This document shows positions 44,915 through 56,219 of a stretch of DNA of 64,000 bases, piece by piece (within the stretch, counting starts at the first letter, position 1; each line of letters opens with the position of its first letter). A program made the translations under genes and the position numbers. The notes beneath the pieces were generated by a model. That model did no database searches, was not told where the DNA came from, and saw nothing but the letters and a program-made list of their open reading frames with translations. Source of the stretch: Eunapius fragilis (lineage: Eukaryota > Porifera > Demospongiae > Spongillida > Spongillidae); NCBI GenBank assembly GCA_963681505.1, contig OY811973.1, positions 10,264,559 to 10,328,558 on the forward strand, read 5' to 3'.

Positions 44915-45810
44915 CTTATAATATTCATTGGCTGTTGAAAACGTTGTGGGCTTACATGTATTTATAGTGCTTCGTAATCCGCCCCCTTTCTCCAACCATA
45001 TAAGGTTTAGTACCTTCTCGACGCCCTGCCTACTTCTTACCTTCATTACAAAGTTACGTGTACCTAATCTAATACAGGCATGCTCACTTCCAGTCATTTC
45101 AACTTGCATCTTTGATGATATACAACATGTCAATGGATATGGTTTTGGCGATTTGGTAGTACCAAATCGCCATAACCATATCCATTGACATGTTGCAAAT
45201 GCATGATGGTGTGAGCCTATACAGAAGAGCATCAATCCAAACACTGTACCTTTTGCTTTTGTTGCACAGCCGAAAATGGTGTGTTCACTGACAGATCTAT
45301 AAGATGAGTTATCATGGTATGGTGGGGATTATAGGATAACTGCACTCCTCCCTTCCCATATTTAGATCGTTGACGCTCTGAACCTTGCAGCGAGGCTGAT
45401 GTCCTAGTCGGTACATGTACATCATATTCAATGTATGCCTACCTGTTATCCTTGTTTACATGGTCAGATGCTCAACGAAGGTGCACGTATATATCATCAA
45501 GCAAGTGAACACGAGGTAAAATAGAAGTAACAGTGTACTGATACTGCATTATTCAAAGTTTCCTACTTTGGATTGGGTACTCAGGCTGTGTCCATCCCTC
45601 CACCAAGGTAAAAAAGCAAGGTTTAAATGACTGGAAGTGCGCATGCTGCATGGTACTAGGTACACGTAGGTTTGTAATGAAGGTAAGAAGTAGGCAGGGC
45701 GTGGAGAAGCTATAGCTATAGGAACTAAATCCCCTATGGTTGGCGAAAGGGGGCGGATTACGAAATAAGCCCACAACATTATTCAACAGCCAATGAATAT
45801 TATCGAGGGG
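44915..45810. mobile_element. Foldback element with ~190-bp arms
   Basis: The left arm 44915-45105 (ATAATATTCATTGGCTGTTG, CGTAATCCGCCCCCTTTC, CTTACCTTCATTACAAA, CACTTCCAGTCATTT) recurs inverted at 45622-45808. Small indels separate the arms. The centre contains the short perfect hairpin at 45123-45195 and no recognisable gene. Confidence 0.85.
45123..45195. repeat. 36-bp near-perfect palindrome
   Basis: CAACATGTCAATGGATATGG and onward pairs with the following 36 bases around one unpaired G (45159), with one mismatch. Confidence 0.9.
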
Positions 45811-46391
45811 AATTTGCCACTCCTAGTGTATGGTGATGTGTGTAATCCATACATCTCCGCTGTGAACGTACTATGGTCTGGGGCCGAGACTAACAACCGT
45901 ATTGTCCTCCTGTGAAAACAAGGGGCCAAGTCAGGCTCAATCATGCCAGGCATTTGCCCCTATCAAAGACCGCGTGCAGAGAACCTGATGTGCATACGGT
46001 AGCTGCTTCCCCCCTCCGGCTAAGAGAGTAAAGAATACTATACAACTTTATAATTTAGTTCAAGCTCTATCTGTATACATATCAACGTTAACATGAAGTC
46101 ACATGCAAACATTTCCCCCACTTAAACACACAAAAACTGAACATGTACATACCAGTAACGACAGTACGTTCAACTAACTTTACCGTGACGTCGACATGGT
46201 AGTTTCACCTCAGTCACCGCGAGCGTCGGTAAGGGAAGCAGTGGATGAATTCACATTATGCCGGAAGCTACTTCCATGCAAGGCCGGTTTGCAACTCCGC
46301 TGTGCAATAAAATTAAATATTTATAGCCAGGCCCTAGGCAGCAGTGCCGACTAACATCATAGTTGGGTCCATTTACTTTTTACAAAATAAT
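45811..46391. promoter_or_regulatory. Upstream region of the SRCR receptor gene
   Basis: No gene in this ~580-base stretch. It presumably includes the 5' control region and leader of the SRCR gene; no specific element was recognised. Confidence 0.3.
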
Positions 46392-49300
46392 ATGTGGAAG
46401 GTACTTATCCTAACGCTTGGGCTGGCCGCTTCGTCCCGAGGTAAGCGGCCCAGAAGCCATGCATGCATTAATTCAGTGCTGCATGCTATTCTGACTCCAT
46501 CTCCGCTCAGGCCAGTCCTGTACGTCGGGCAGTACCAGAGTGGTTCCGTTCAACAACCTCTCATCTTCTTACGCCGGCATCGTGGAGGTGTGTCTGAACG
46601 GGACGTGGGGTACCGTGTGCGCCGACAGTCCCAACACCCTATGGAGCGAGAAGAACGCCCAGGTGTTCTGTAAAAGTCTGGGCTACAGCGGAGCGCTCAA
46701 CTCTGTGGACCAGAGCACGTAAGAGTCGAGGAACATAAACAATCGTTGGCAGTAAATGGCAATAGATAACGGCGCCATGCTGCCCATGCCGCGGCCAGCA
46801 ATATACGATGCGGTCACGTTCACGGCTGGCCGGATTTTGTCCCGACGGTCACGATCGCGGTCAAAGGCTGACCGCCACTTAGCAATACGGTCACGTACAC
46901 GGCCTGGCTGGCAGCCGTCTATCTTCAATGCGGTCACAGCTTTACAGCCTTTAGGCATTTATAATACGTCATTGCGTAACAAAAAGTTATTTTAAAAGTA
47001 TCATAACAAACTGAGAGTTTTAATCGCGCTTTACAGGCTTAGTCGTGCAGTGGCAACAGCCTCGAGGCAATCAAAAGTTACCATTAAAAAGTGATCTCTT
47101 ACATTCAGTCTATGTAGTGTAAGTATTATAGAGGCCAGTTAGGAGACATACATGTATCTATCGAGCCACGCGTTCAAAAACATATGGTAATGCAAGGAAC
47201 AACTTGGGTCCAATGCTCTGTTGAGTGCAGGCATGCAGCTGGCTAGATAAAATGAGAACTCAGAAAAAAAAAAGTTCAATCATAACTCATGAGTAAAATT
47301 GCGAAGAAAGCCAAAGATACTGTCACGTCGGAGACTAGGGGAGTAGGGGGGAGGGGGGGGGGGGGTTCAATGACACCAGAACCAAATACATGCACTGAGT
47401 AATTAATTTATACCATCAGTGGCATCACGTGAGTAAAACTGGCCGTCCGTGAAAGTTCCTGACGGCCACGGTCAACAGTCCAAAATTTTGACGGCCAGCG
47501 ACGGTTAGCTCACGTGCTCCTGTTTAGTGACGGTCACGGTCACGGCTGGACCGTCTGAGCCGTCAAACCAATACGGTCCCGGACGACCAGTGCTGGCCGC
47601 GGCATCACTGTGCCCATGCAATACACACTCTGCCTCAAATTTTCGTATACCCATCGATGAAAGACAGCCTCGTCTATCGCATGCATAGATCAGAGACATC
47701 AGTTGGTGCATACATCATGCATGTATAGATCATGAGGAAATATGTATAGCAGTTGAAAATTAGTTCTAACCATAAACAGTCCGAAGGACTGTGGTTGTGA
47801 GGAAGAAAAATTAGGGCTTAGGGCATTAGGGGGGGGGGGGGGGGGGGGGGGCCGAAGGCCCGCTACGCCGGCCCAACTTTTCACCCCCTCTCCGAATCCG
47901 CCCTCCAATTGCACCCGTCCCTCCCTCCCGACGCTCTTCATTGAAACTTACTAACTCTCCCCTTCCTTATAATGATCGCCATCTTGGTGGACGGGGGCGC
48001 CTACGGCGCCGTACTCAATCTGCCTTATAATATAATCGATGCGCGACAGATATCACTCACGCACAATAGCATTCATAAATCTATATCATGAGACTGCTAG
48101 CAAAAAAGGAATAATTCCGTTGTAGCGTGCTATATTTTCAATACTGTATGAGTAATACATCCTCTTCCTCAGGATAGACCCTATCTTCCTTCCCACCACA
48201 CCCATCAACTACAAGTCTGTAAGCTGTAATGGAACGGAGACATCCCTCAGTCAGTGTTCCCACTCTGAGAACATCACTGGCTGTACCCATGCCTATGATG
48301 CTGCTGTCGTCTGCAGACAGAGTTAGTCCTGTGTGTGTGCATGTGTGTGTGTGTATGTGTGTGTGTGTTTATATTAATCTACCCTCATCTCCTTCCCACC
48401 ATGCTCTTTCCATATAAGGCATCGCTGATAAAGACATTCGTCTGGTAGGCACCACTGCCAATGGACAGGGAGCAGTTGAGATATATGACAAGCCATCACT
48501 TCAATGGCTCCGTATATGCCCTACAGGATTGTCCAGTTATGCTTCTGTAGTCTGCCAACAGCTTGGGTACCTGACAGGTGTGTCATCCACATACAGGTAC
48601 ATTAAGAGCAGAGCACCATTACAATGAAATCATTCATCAGTTCATAACTTAATGTCATGCATCATTGGTACTCCTCATTTCAAGCATCTCAAGTAGTGGA
48701 GGCCTTCTGAAGGCATCCTTGACATGTGCATCATCAAAGTGTTCTGCATCTGGAGTTTCTGGTGTATGTCCTGGTGCTGCATCAGACTCATATGCGGGTG
48801 TAAAATGTTACTCCTCTGGTAAGTCAGCCTCTAGTATGTCAGCCCATATAGGTTTATGCAGGGGCTTCAATTCACCTCCCATTCGACCTCTCTCACCTAC
48901 TGCAAATGAAGCTGTTTCCATACGCCTCTTTGGTGGAAGCAGGACCAGTGTAGGGAGGGTGGAGGTGCTGTACAATGGAGTGTGGGGGACTGTATGCGGG
49001 TTGACCTTACGAGAGGCACAGGCAGTGTGTAACCTCCTTGGATACACAGTCATCTCCGATATCAGAATCACGTCCTTGGATGCTAGGTTAGATCGCTTCC
49101 TGCATGCTCAATACAGTAAACCGATATTATTATTTTTTGGATACTCAGTGGCACCATTGGAGTGAGCCTGCACCCCATATGGATAAGTAGACTCAACTGC
49201 AGTGCTGTAAATACTTCATCAATTAGAAACATCACCCAGTGTGCATACTCTAAGCCCATTGGATATGGACAGTACTGTACCCACAATAACGATGTCATGG

Positions 49301-49807
49301 TGGACTGCCAAAGTAGGTGCAACTCTGTGCACTGTATCCTGAATATATATGTGTACATGGACGTAGCTCATACAGTCTACTGAACATATACACAGCAAAA
49401 TAAACGCGTCGAATCAAATTTTGATTTGCAATTGATTTGACAGTTACATTCCTGATACAGGATGTTGTTGGATCATCCTCAAATTCCTGATACAGGATGT
49501 TACAAATCAATTGCAAATTAAAATTTGATTCGACCCCCCTTTTTTGCTGCATGGACGTAGCATGCCCTGTATCCTGAACATATGCGCATGGACGTAGCCT
49601 ATACATACAATCCACTGCACGGTGTATGATGCCTGACTGAGCATTATGCTCTCCTCTTCTCTTGCAGCCTCTGCTTCAAGCTCCTCTACTAACCTGAGTG
49701 TTGGTGAAATAATGGCAATAATTATTGGAGGGATTATTTTTGTTGGTGTGTGTATCATTATTTTCTTTATCTGTAGAATTTTCGTATGTAAGCGAGAGTG
49801 GTGGTAA
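46392..49807 (+). CDS. Three-SRCR type I membrane receptor (8-exon model)
   Basis: Exons chained on GT-AG sites and phase: 46392-46440, 46511-46718, 48173-48321, 48419-48596, 48685-48818, 48852-49086, 49149-49312, 49668-49807 (stop TAA); about 418 residues. Exon 1 is a signal peptide (MWKVLILTLGLAASSRG). Exons 2+3, 4+5 and 6+7 each encode one SRCR domain, split by a phase-2 intron in the same place; the first and third contain GTWGTVCAD and GVWGTVCG. The cysteine pattern (for example VFCKSLGY, VSCNGTETSLSQCSH, VVCRQ) is typical. Exon 8 encodes a Ser-rich stalk, a strong membrane helix (IMAIIIGGIIFVGVCIIIFF) and a very short basic tail ending KREWW. SRCR proteins bind microbes or ligands outside the cell; ligand and partner are unknown. 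No ITAM/ITIM is present in the tail, so signalling would need a partner. Confidence 0.88.
46760..47640. mobile_element. Inverted GC-rich repeat in SRCR intron 2
   Basis: The block around 46762-46930 (CATGCCGCGGCCAGCA, GGTCACGTTCACGGCTGG, GACGGTCACG) recurs inverted around 47450-47630 (TGCTGGCCGCGGCATCA, GTCACGGTCACGGCTGGA). It looks like the two ends of an ~0.9-kb insertion. The interior has a poly-G tract near 47350 and no ORF of note. Confidence 0.65.
47821..47851. repeat. Poly-G tract
   Basis: About 25-30 consecutive G within SRCR intron 2. Confidence 0.9.
49407..49534. mobile_element. Short foldback element in SRCR intron 7
   Basis: GTCGAATCAAATTTTGATTT at left and its inverse AAATTTGATTCGAC at right, arms about 32 bases with one small difference. 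The interior holds two direct copies of ATTCCTGATACAGGATGTT. Confidence 0.82.
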
Positions 49808-50072
49808 CCTTGCATTTTTAAAATTTAAGTCTTCTCTCTATATTGTGTGATTTTTACATGTGATATTAGTCCCTTTATTAATGACATGCACAGATGATAA
49901 ATTTACAAGTAGATAACATTCTCTCTGAGAAAGTTGGTGGGATATAGGTTTTGCAGGCAAATAGTATACTGGTGTAGAAACAACTTTTATCAGAAGGGAT
50001 ATAATGTAATAGTCCTATATTTAGCACACTTCGACTAAGGCATATGCTGTTTCTGTGCTAAATATAGGACTA

Positions 50073-53000
50073 CTAGCGTGTCCCCGTGAAAAATCCGCAG
50101 GCTGATTATTCGTCTCGCTGTTATTCGTCTCGCTATTCATTTGCCAGATGAACAGTTGGTCTACCTCCTAGCTCCTCTTTTTTACCGGCTGTTTTACCAA
50201 ATGCATATATAATCTATCACCTGTTCTACCACACGGTTACTACGCAACCTCTATAACATGCCCGCGTAATTTCAGATAGTAACTACATGCATGTGTTCTA
50301 GGCCTGTACGATGAGACTTGAGAGTGAACCACTATATAGCGTTGCATTTATTCTTTCGGCATTTATGCAGATCCCCCCCACTTTGAATTATTGAAAAAAA
50401 AATTAGATACTAAATGTGAAGTGGAAACCAGCTGTCATTGCGACCGCCTTTTGTGTGGGAGGTGGTCGTTTCTATTGGTAGCTAGGTACGCGTACATACC
50501 TAGCAACCAATAGGCACTAGGCCGAGTATATAAATGAGTTACGTGGACGTATACGTACGTACCGACGTATACGTACGATGGAAATTATAGTATTAGACTA
50601 GCGTGTCCCCGTGAAAAATCACGGGCTGATTATTCGTCTCGCTGTTATTCGTCTCGCTATTCATTTGCCAGATGAACAGTTGGTCTACCTCCTAGCTCCT
50701 CTTTGTTTACCGGCTGTTTTACCAAATGTTGCATATATAATCTATCACCTGTTCTAACATACGGTTACCAGAGATCATTAATAGAGGGATTGGCAACGTG
50801 TCACGTGAGCCATAGATATTCGCAATTTTTTCTGTGCCACCCGATATGTCGTTAATCGCACGTGCATAAAAGTGTGAAAAAGACTCCAAATTCGCTTGCT
50901 TGTTGTAACCAAGCTACAACGAAGTTTTCTATAGCTGCGATCGAGTGCGCTATAACGAAAGGTATTTTTAATCATTTAAAGGGGCATTTAAAGTTTTACG
51001 CGTGATTTTATACTGCTGTAAGTTGGAAGAAATTTTTCAAAATCGAATGTGGTTTTTTTTGTGGAACAGTATCTTGGGCATCCGCTGGTTTTTTTTAAGT
51101 ATACGATCGTTTTTCTACCATCCAAACACGTTATATTTTATCGAGACGTAGTTTTTTTGTCCAACGCGCCCTCGTAGCGATCCCTATAGCATACTGGGTA
51201 TGTAAAACTTGTGGGACAGTTTTGCCATAGCAGGGCAGATAACTGAGATAAGTGTGGTAAAAAAAAGGCATTAGCTTGTAGCTCTTTCGTTATATTTTAT
51301 TGTTGAGGTGTTGTTGTGTGCTCCGCGCGTTTGGTTCACGGCAAGTATTTTTTTGAAGGGGGATGGGAAAAAGAATATTTAGATTGGGGCAGCATCAGAA
51401 GAATGAAGAGCGCGTCGGACGGTGTCTAATCGTGTCTGTTCCTCGCGAGAGTGTCAGTGTTTCTGTTACTCCGTTTCTGAATATCTTTGTACCGCCCCAA
51501 TATTGATAGGCACTGGGGAATCTATAATTTTAGACCGTAAAATCCTAGACGTGAAATGAAAAAATTTCTGTTCGCAATTTTAAACTTTTCTGTTGACACC
51601 ATTTGGTAAAAACGATCTGGTAGCTTCATTCAGCTTGATTATGTCTTATCATGCATTCAGAACGACTGCTGAATGCGTCAGCAATAGGCCAGACTAGTTT
51701 TTAAGCTTTAAAACACGCATCGTATTTCGTAAGTGTTGCTCAAATCGAATACAATTTTCTACCCACGATTTTCGACTCTTAAACGCTGTGTCCCCTCCAA
51801 GGTAAGCATTCTCCCCTCTAGATACTTCATCCATCCATCCTTTTACGAAGTTTTGTATAGATGAGTCCTAGCGCCGTGGTCCTTGTACGATGCGCCAGTT
51901 ACTGAACATCATTGAACCAATACATCAAATGGTACTTTACACTAGGATCTTAAAAAACATCATGGTTTATATCTTCAATCATACCTTTTGAATTATCATC
52001 ACTAAAAATATCAGAATTCCAATTTGAGACAGAACTTTCAGGGTCAAAACATTAATGCATCATCAGGATTAGGTTTTTGGCTTACAACTCAACAAATAGC
52101 TCGACTTAAGAGCTCATTTTTTGATGCATAGATAACTCATTATAAGAGCTATATAACAAACTCTTAAGTCCAATTCGTTTTGAAGATAGGCTTGTTTTTA
52201 TAAGGATTTTGATATGACCGCTGCTTAGCATCATTATGGCCGATTTAATTCGACTTAAGAGATGAAAATCACGTCACACTACTCAGAGGTCCCTATAAAG
52301 TAGCCATATAATTTTTAATAATTTATTGGACACTTGCTAACATTGATAAAAATTGCGACAAAAGCAGAAAAGTGAAAAAATTTTAAGAATTGCATTCAAT
52401 GTTTGGATTCTTCAGTAAATGTATACGATACACGCGTGACGTCAGTGTTGGTATGCGTGCTAGAGATAGCTATGTACGGCGAGTTTTTCGTTTCTAACGC
52501 CACGGGTTCTTTTCAGAACCATTGCAGCGTGGCATCCCAAATGAACCCTTTCGCTGATGAACCAAGCTCTAGTGAAACAGGAGCCAAGAGACCGATCCGC
52601 AGGCGCGATATGACGGCTTTATTAGTGGAAGTTGCTTTGCCATCTCCAATGAACTCGAGATCTGAAATTCTCTGCTAGGTATACGTATATACTTAAATCA
52701 CAGGTAGTATGAGAATTTCACCAATGTATTATACAATGGGCATGTTGTAAAAATAAACCATAAAGCAAAGTTACCAAAACTAACAATTGCATACTGGACT
52801 GTAGATGAATCAGAAGAAGAAGGAATTGATAACACAATTACAGTTTTTGAAATGCTCGTGGTCTATTTAAATGGTGATTTAGTCTTTGTTGAGGATGGAA
52901 ATGATGCATGTACCTCAATATTGAATAATAATATTATTGTGCTTGATTTTGTGCATGTTTCATTGTTTGTCAATTTTTATGTTAACAATTTGAAAAGATA

Positions 53001-53847
53001 AAAGTGAGGAAACTAAATTATGAGCCTTTTAAAAGTCTTCCCTATATCAGAATCACTTATGTGCAATGCTTGAAATTAAAATCTCCGGGTTACGCCTCGT
53101 TATGACACAACCGTCACAGTTTTTATTGCGATTACGCATTAACCGCTGTACTAAAGAAGTTGTCACTTTGAGGATATGTATCTCTGGTATCGAATATACT
53201 AGGGTGACGCAAGAAATACTGTTAAACTCACCTTTTTTTGCTCTTTCTAATGATGGTAATATTATTATCCTCTGAGCATTTAAAAAAAAATTCCCCAGTA
53301 CCTAATATTGACTCCCGCCGCCACCGCTGGCCTTCTGTTTCTATACCGTTAGCAGTGACATCGGAATGCATTGTACCATTTCTATGGATTCAGGTGCGGA
53401 TGGCACGCGTTAATTAGTGTTAAGTGGGCCTGTCGCCAATCCCTCTATATATGATCTCTGCGGTTACTACGCAACCTCTATAACATGTCCGCGCAATTCC
53501 AGATAGTAACTACATGTTCTCGGCCTGTACGATGAGACTTGAGAGTGAACCACAATAGCGTTGCATTTATTCTTTCGGCACTTATGCAGTTCCCCCCCCC
53601 CCCCCCCCCCCACTTTGAATTCAAGAAATAGTGAAATAAAATTTAGATATTAAATGTAAAGTGGAAACCAGCTGTCATTGCGACCGCCTTTTGTGTGGGA
53701 GGTGGTCGTTCCTATTGGTTGCTAGGTACGCGTACATACCTAGCAACCAATAGGCGCTAGGCCGAGTATATAAATGAGTTACGCGGACGTACGTACGTAT
53801 ATGGACGTACGTACGTACGATGGAAATTGTAGTATTAGATTACATTT
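50073..53847. repeat. Tandem duplication of a ~0.52-kb unit, second copy interrupted
   Basis: Unit 1 is 50073-50600. Unit 2 starts with the same CTAGCGTGTCCCCGTGAAAA and ATTCGTCTCGCTGTTATTCG (from about 50600), is broken at CGGTTAC by a 2.69-kb insertion, and resumes at 53461 through GTACGATGGAAATTGTAGTA. Each unit contains a palindrome around TTGCTAGGTACGCGTACATA and ends in an ACGTACGT-rich stretch. Confidence 0.85.
50769..53460. mobile_element. 2.69-kb TIR element with 7-bp target duplication
   Basis: The ends are CAGAGATCATTAATAGAGGG (left) and CCCTCTATATATGATCTCTG (right); the match continues into GATTGGC. The exact 7-base duplication CGGTTAC flanks it (50762-50768, 53461-53467), and the uninterrupted copy of the host repeat at 50233 shows one CGGTTAC. 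The interior is AT-rich, with no long ORF; the longest plus-strand frame (52403-52678) has no recognisable domain. It is therefore non-autonomous or of unknown type. Confidence 0.88.
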
Positions 53848-54169
53848 TCCCGTCTGATAAAAATTGTTTCCTTGCTGTTTACACCAACATACTATATGCC
53901 TGCAAAACCTATATCCCACCAACTTTCTCAGAGAGAATGGTTTTATTTACTTGTTTCCTTAATTTTTTAAAAACCCAAATCACAGGTGTATCGCAGGTTT
54001 CCCCCCTTTCATTTAACTGATTTCATTCAATCCAGAAGTATTCTAGGTACTTTGGCTTAATTAGCTTGATAAGACCGTATATAGACTTTTAGGTTTTTGT
54101 GTATCAAAGCGAGTCCTCCAGCAAATTGGTGCAATTTTCATTGCTTAAAAGTGTTCCTGTACCGAGTTA

Positions 54170-54546
54170 TGAGTTCCCAAGAAACTGAAGAAGCAGAAGC
54201 AGAAGACGACCCTCCCNNNNNNNNNNNNNNNNNNNNNNNNNNNNNNNNNNNNNNNNNNNNNNNNNNNNNNNNNNNNNNNNNNNNNNNNNNNNNNNNNNNN
54301 NNNNNNNNNNNNNNNNNNNNNNNNNNNNNNNNNNNNNNNNNNNNNNNNNNNNNNNNNNNNNNNNNNNNNNNNNNNNNNNNNNNNNNNNNNNNNNNNNNNN
54401 NNNNNNNNNNNNNNNNAGAAGCAGAAGACGACCCTCCCATTATTTTTGGGAAGGGGAACGAGGACAGCAGTATTTTTCGTTCCTCGACAACCACGCGGTT
54501 CTACAACGTGAAACAAAAAACACAACTACTCAGTTTTGACTTCTAG
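54170..54546 (+). CDS. Possible small acidic-start ORF across the gap, uncertain
   Basis: Before the gap the frame reads MSSQETEEAEAEDDPP. After the gap EAEDDPPIIFGKGNEDSSIF leads to a stop after LLSFDF. If the flanks overlap, the true protein would be about 55 residues. No family is recognised, and it may be chance. Confidence 0.2.
54217..54416. other. Assembly gap (N run)
   Basis: 200 N, flanked on both sides by the same AGAAGCAGAAGACGACCCTC CC sequence. The gap length is a placeholder. The duplicated flank suggests contig ends that overlap, or a short tandem repeat. Confidence 0.95.
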
Positions 54547-54672
54547 ATCGATGCCGCAACAAGTTAGACGATCCGATCGTCGGGAGCTAGCTACGGTAGG
54601 GTCGCGGGATTTTTAATTAAATTCATAGTCGGGGACAAAACCTATATGGAAGTCTCTAGCGAGACTTCCTAT

Positions 54673-54714
54673 CAGCCCCGGATCCAGCATAGGCTTGGGG
54701 CGGGGCGGGGGGAA

Positions 54715-54752
<38 letters not shown>

Positions 54753-55865
54753 CGGCCGACCCCCCCCATTCATATGAAATGCCGCCCTCTGGGACAATTG
54801 CCGCCCCCCACCCGCTCCACTCCCCACGCACTATCACGCACGCGTGCACAAACCAAGATATAAATCATCGTACGGCAAGCAGCCTCCCCCTCCCCTACCC
54901 ACTTTTCGTATCGAACCTGAAGCAGACAGCACCCCCTCTCCCCCCCCCCCCCCCCCCCCCGTTTTCGCATATTAATGTAGTGAAGATGATCGATTGTGAA
55001 ATAATAATAATAAATCATACTGAGATGCGAATAAATATTATTATTTATAGTACATTGAACAATAGCATTGGCTTATTTCTTTCGAAGCATCCATGCATTG
55101 TGCTTTAGCATAATTGATGCCTCCAGCCGTTGGGAATTACATGCCGGTTCCATGCATCGCTGTCGCTCCTGGATCAAAATGGCTCTTGAAAACACTCCGC
55201 TCTCTGATGGAGCGGATGACGCTGGAATAGCCAGGTACATTCGAGCAAGCTTTGCAATAGTGGGAAATTGTGTGTTGTGCATTTTACACCATTCCAAGCG
55301 ATCTAAAGAGGCCATGGCATCTACTGATCTGATCTCCGAGAGTCAAACCAAGCATCATATTCCTCCTTTAAAGTTAACTGTGTTGCGAAGACTGCTACAC
55401 ACATGCACATTGTTGTTCATCCTTATAATGCCGTTCAATGTGTCTAGACAAATTAAAGTGCTGTGTTCCCTGGGAGAACGGCCTGTGGCAGTAATCACAC
55501 CACGCTTTATCTGCGTAGGCCTACTTCTTTGATGTATGCACCAGATAGAGGATGTGTTTACACTACACAGTACTACTAAACCTTCGCGAATCTCACGAGT
55601 TCCTTGGGATTGTATTCCCACAGATCCGGGTTTAAAACAGGTTTGAGCCGCTGAGTAGAAGGTATAGGAATCGTAGAAACCGACAGACACGCTTCGTTGA
55701 TTGACAACGGAATAACGTAACATAATAAAAATAATGATTGACATTTATAGACTACAATATCTACTAATTTGGCCTGCCAGGCCGGACCCCTAGCCGGCCT
55801 ACGGCAGCCCTGCCCCCCCCCCCCCCCCCCCCCTCTCTTATAGCCAAATCCTGAATCCGGGGCTG
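54673..55865. mobile_element. Non-autonomous hAT-like element, 8-bp duplication
   Basis: The ends CAGCCCCGGATCCAG and CTGAATCCGGGGCTG are inverted copies with one mismatch. The flanks CTTCCTAT and CTTCCGAT match 7 of 8 bases. Poly-G (54715-54752) and poly-C (about 54940, 55810) tracts sit near both ends. An interior open frame of 154 codons (55068-55532) has no recognised domain. Confidence 0.8.
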
Positions 55866-56069
55866 CTTCCGATAATCATGCACGTTCTACGGGTTACCCC
55901 ATACATCCCTTTTACATTTGACAGTACATGCTCGTTGTTCATCTACTTTAGAGCTTACCAGAAATTTCCATGTCAAATTCTTTTTCTTAGATCCCAAGCC
56001 AGAGCTTAATTCGAAGTAAACTATTCGATCGCAATTCGCGTGATAGCTATACGTAAAGTTTTCTATATA

Positions 56070-56146
56070 CTGACACTTTGGACTGCTAGAACATTCAATG
56101 GTGCTGCAGTGCATGCCATTGAATGTTCTAGCAGTCCAAAGGTCAG
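56070..56146. repeat. 31-bp stem hairpin with 14-base loop
   Basis: The left arm TTTGGACTGCTAGAACATTC and its inverse GAATGTTCTAGCAGTCCAAA, plus flanking CTGAC/GTCAG pairing and one bulge, around the loop TGCTGCAGTGCATG. Its size and loop resemble an animal microRNA precursor, though the near-perfect pairing also fits a small MITE. Confidence 0.85.
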
Positions 56147-56219
56147 TCATGTTCGTGGCACCACCTTCCAACAAGAGACGGTACTCACATTTATAGGCGT
56201 AGGAACAGCCTTAATTGCC

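Larger units (their letters stand above)
49905..53960. mobile_element. MITE of the AGTTGGTGGGATATAGG family, split by later insertions
   Basis: The left arm 49913-50010 and the right arm 53850-53945 are inverted copies (CATTCTCTCTGAGAAAGTTG, GTGGGATATAGGTTTTGCAG, GCAAATAGTATACTGGTGTA, with matching inner TTTTATCAGA). The MITE centre (50010-50072, CCTATATTTAGCAC hairpin) is still next to the left arm. The right arm has been displaced nearly 3.8 kb by the duplicated block and transposon listed next. Confidence 0.8.

Noticed and set aside
55068-55532. 154-codon ORF in the hAT-like element as a transposase
   Set aside because: No hAT motif or zinc finger is seen; the frame may be chance.
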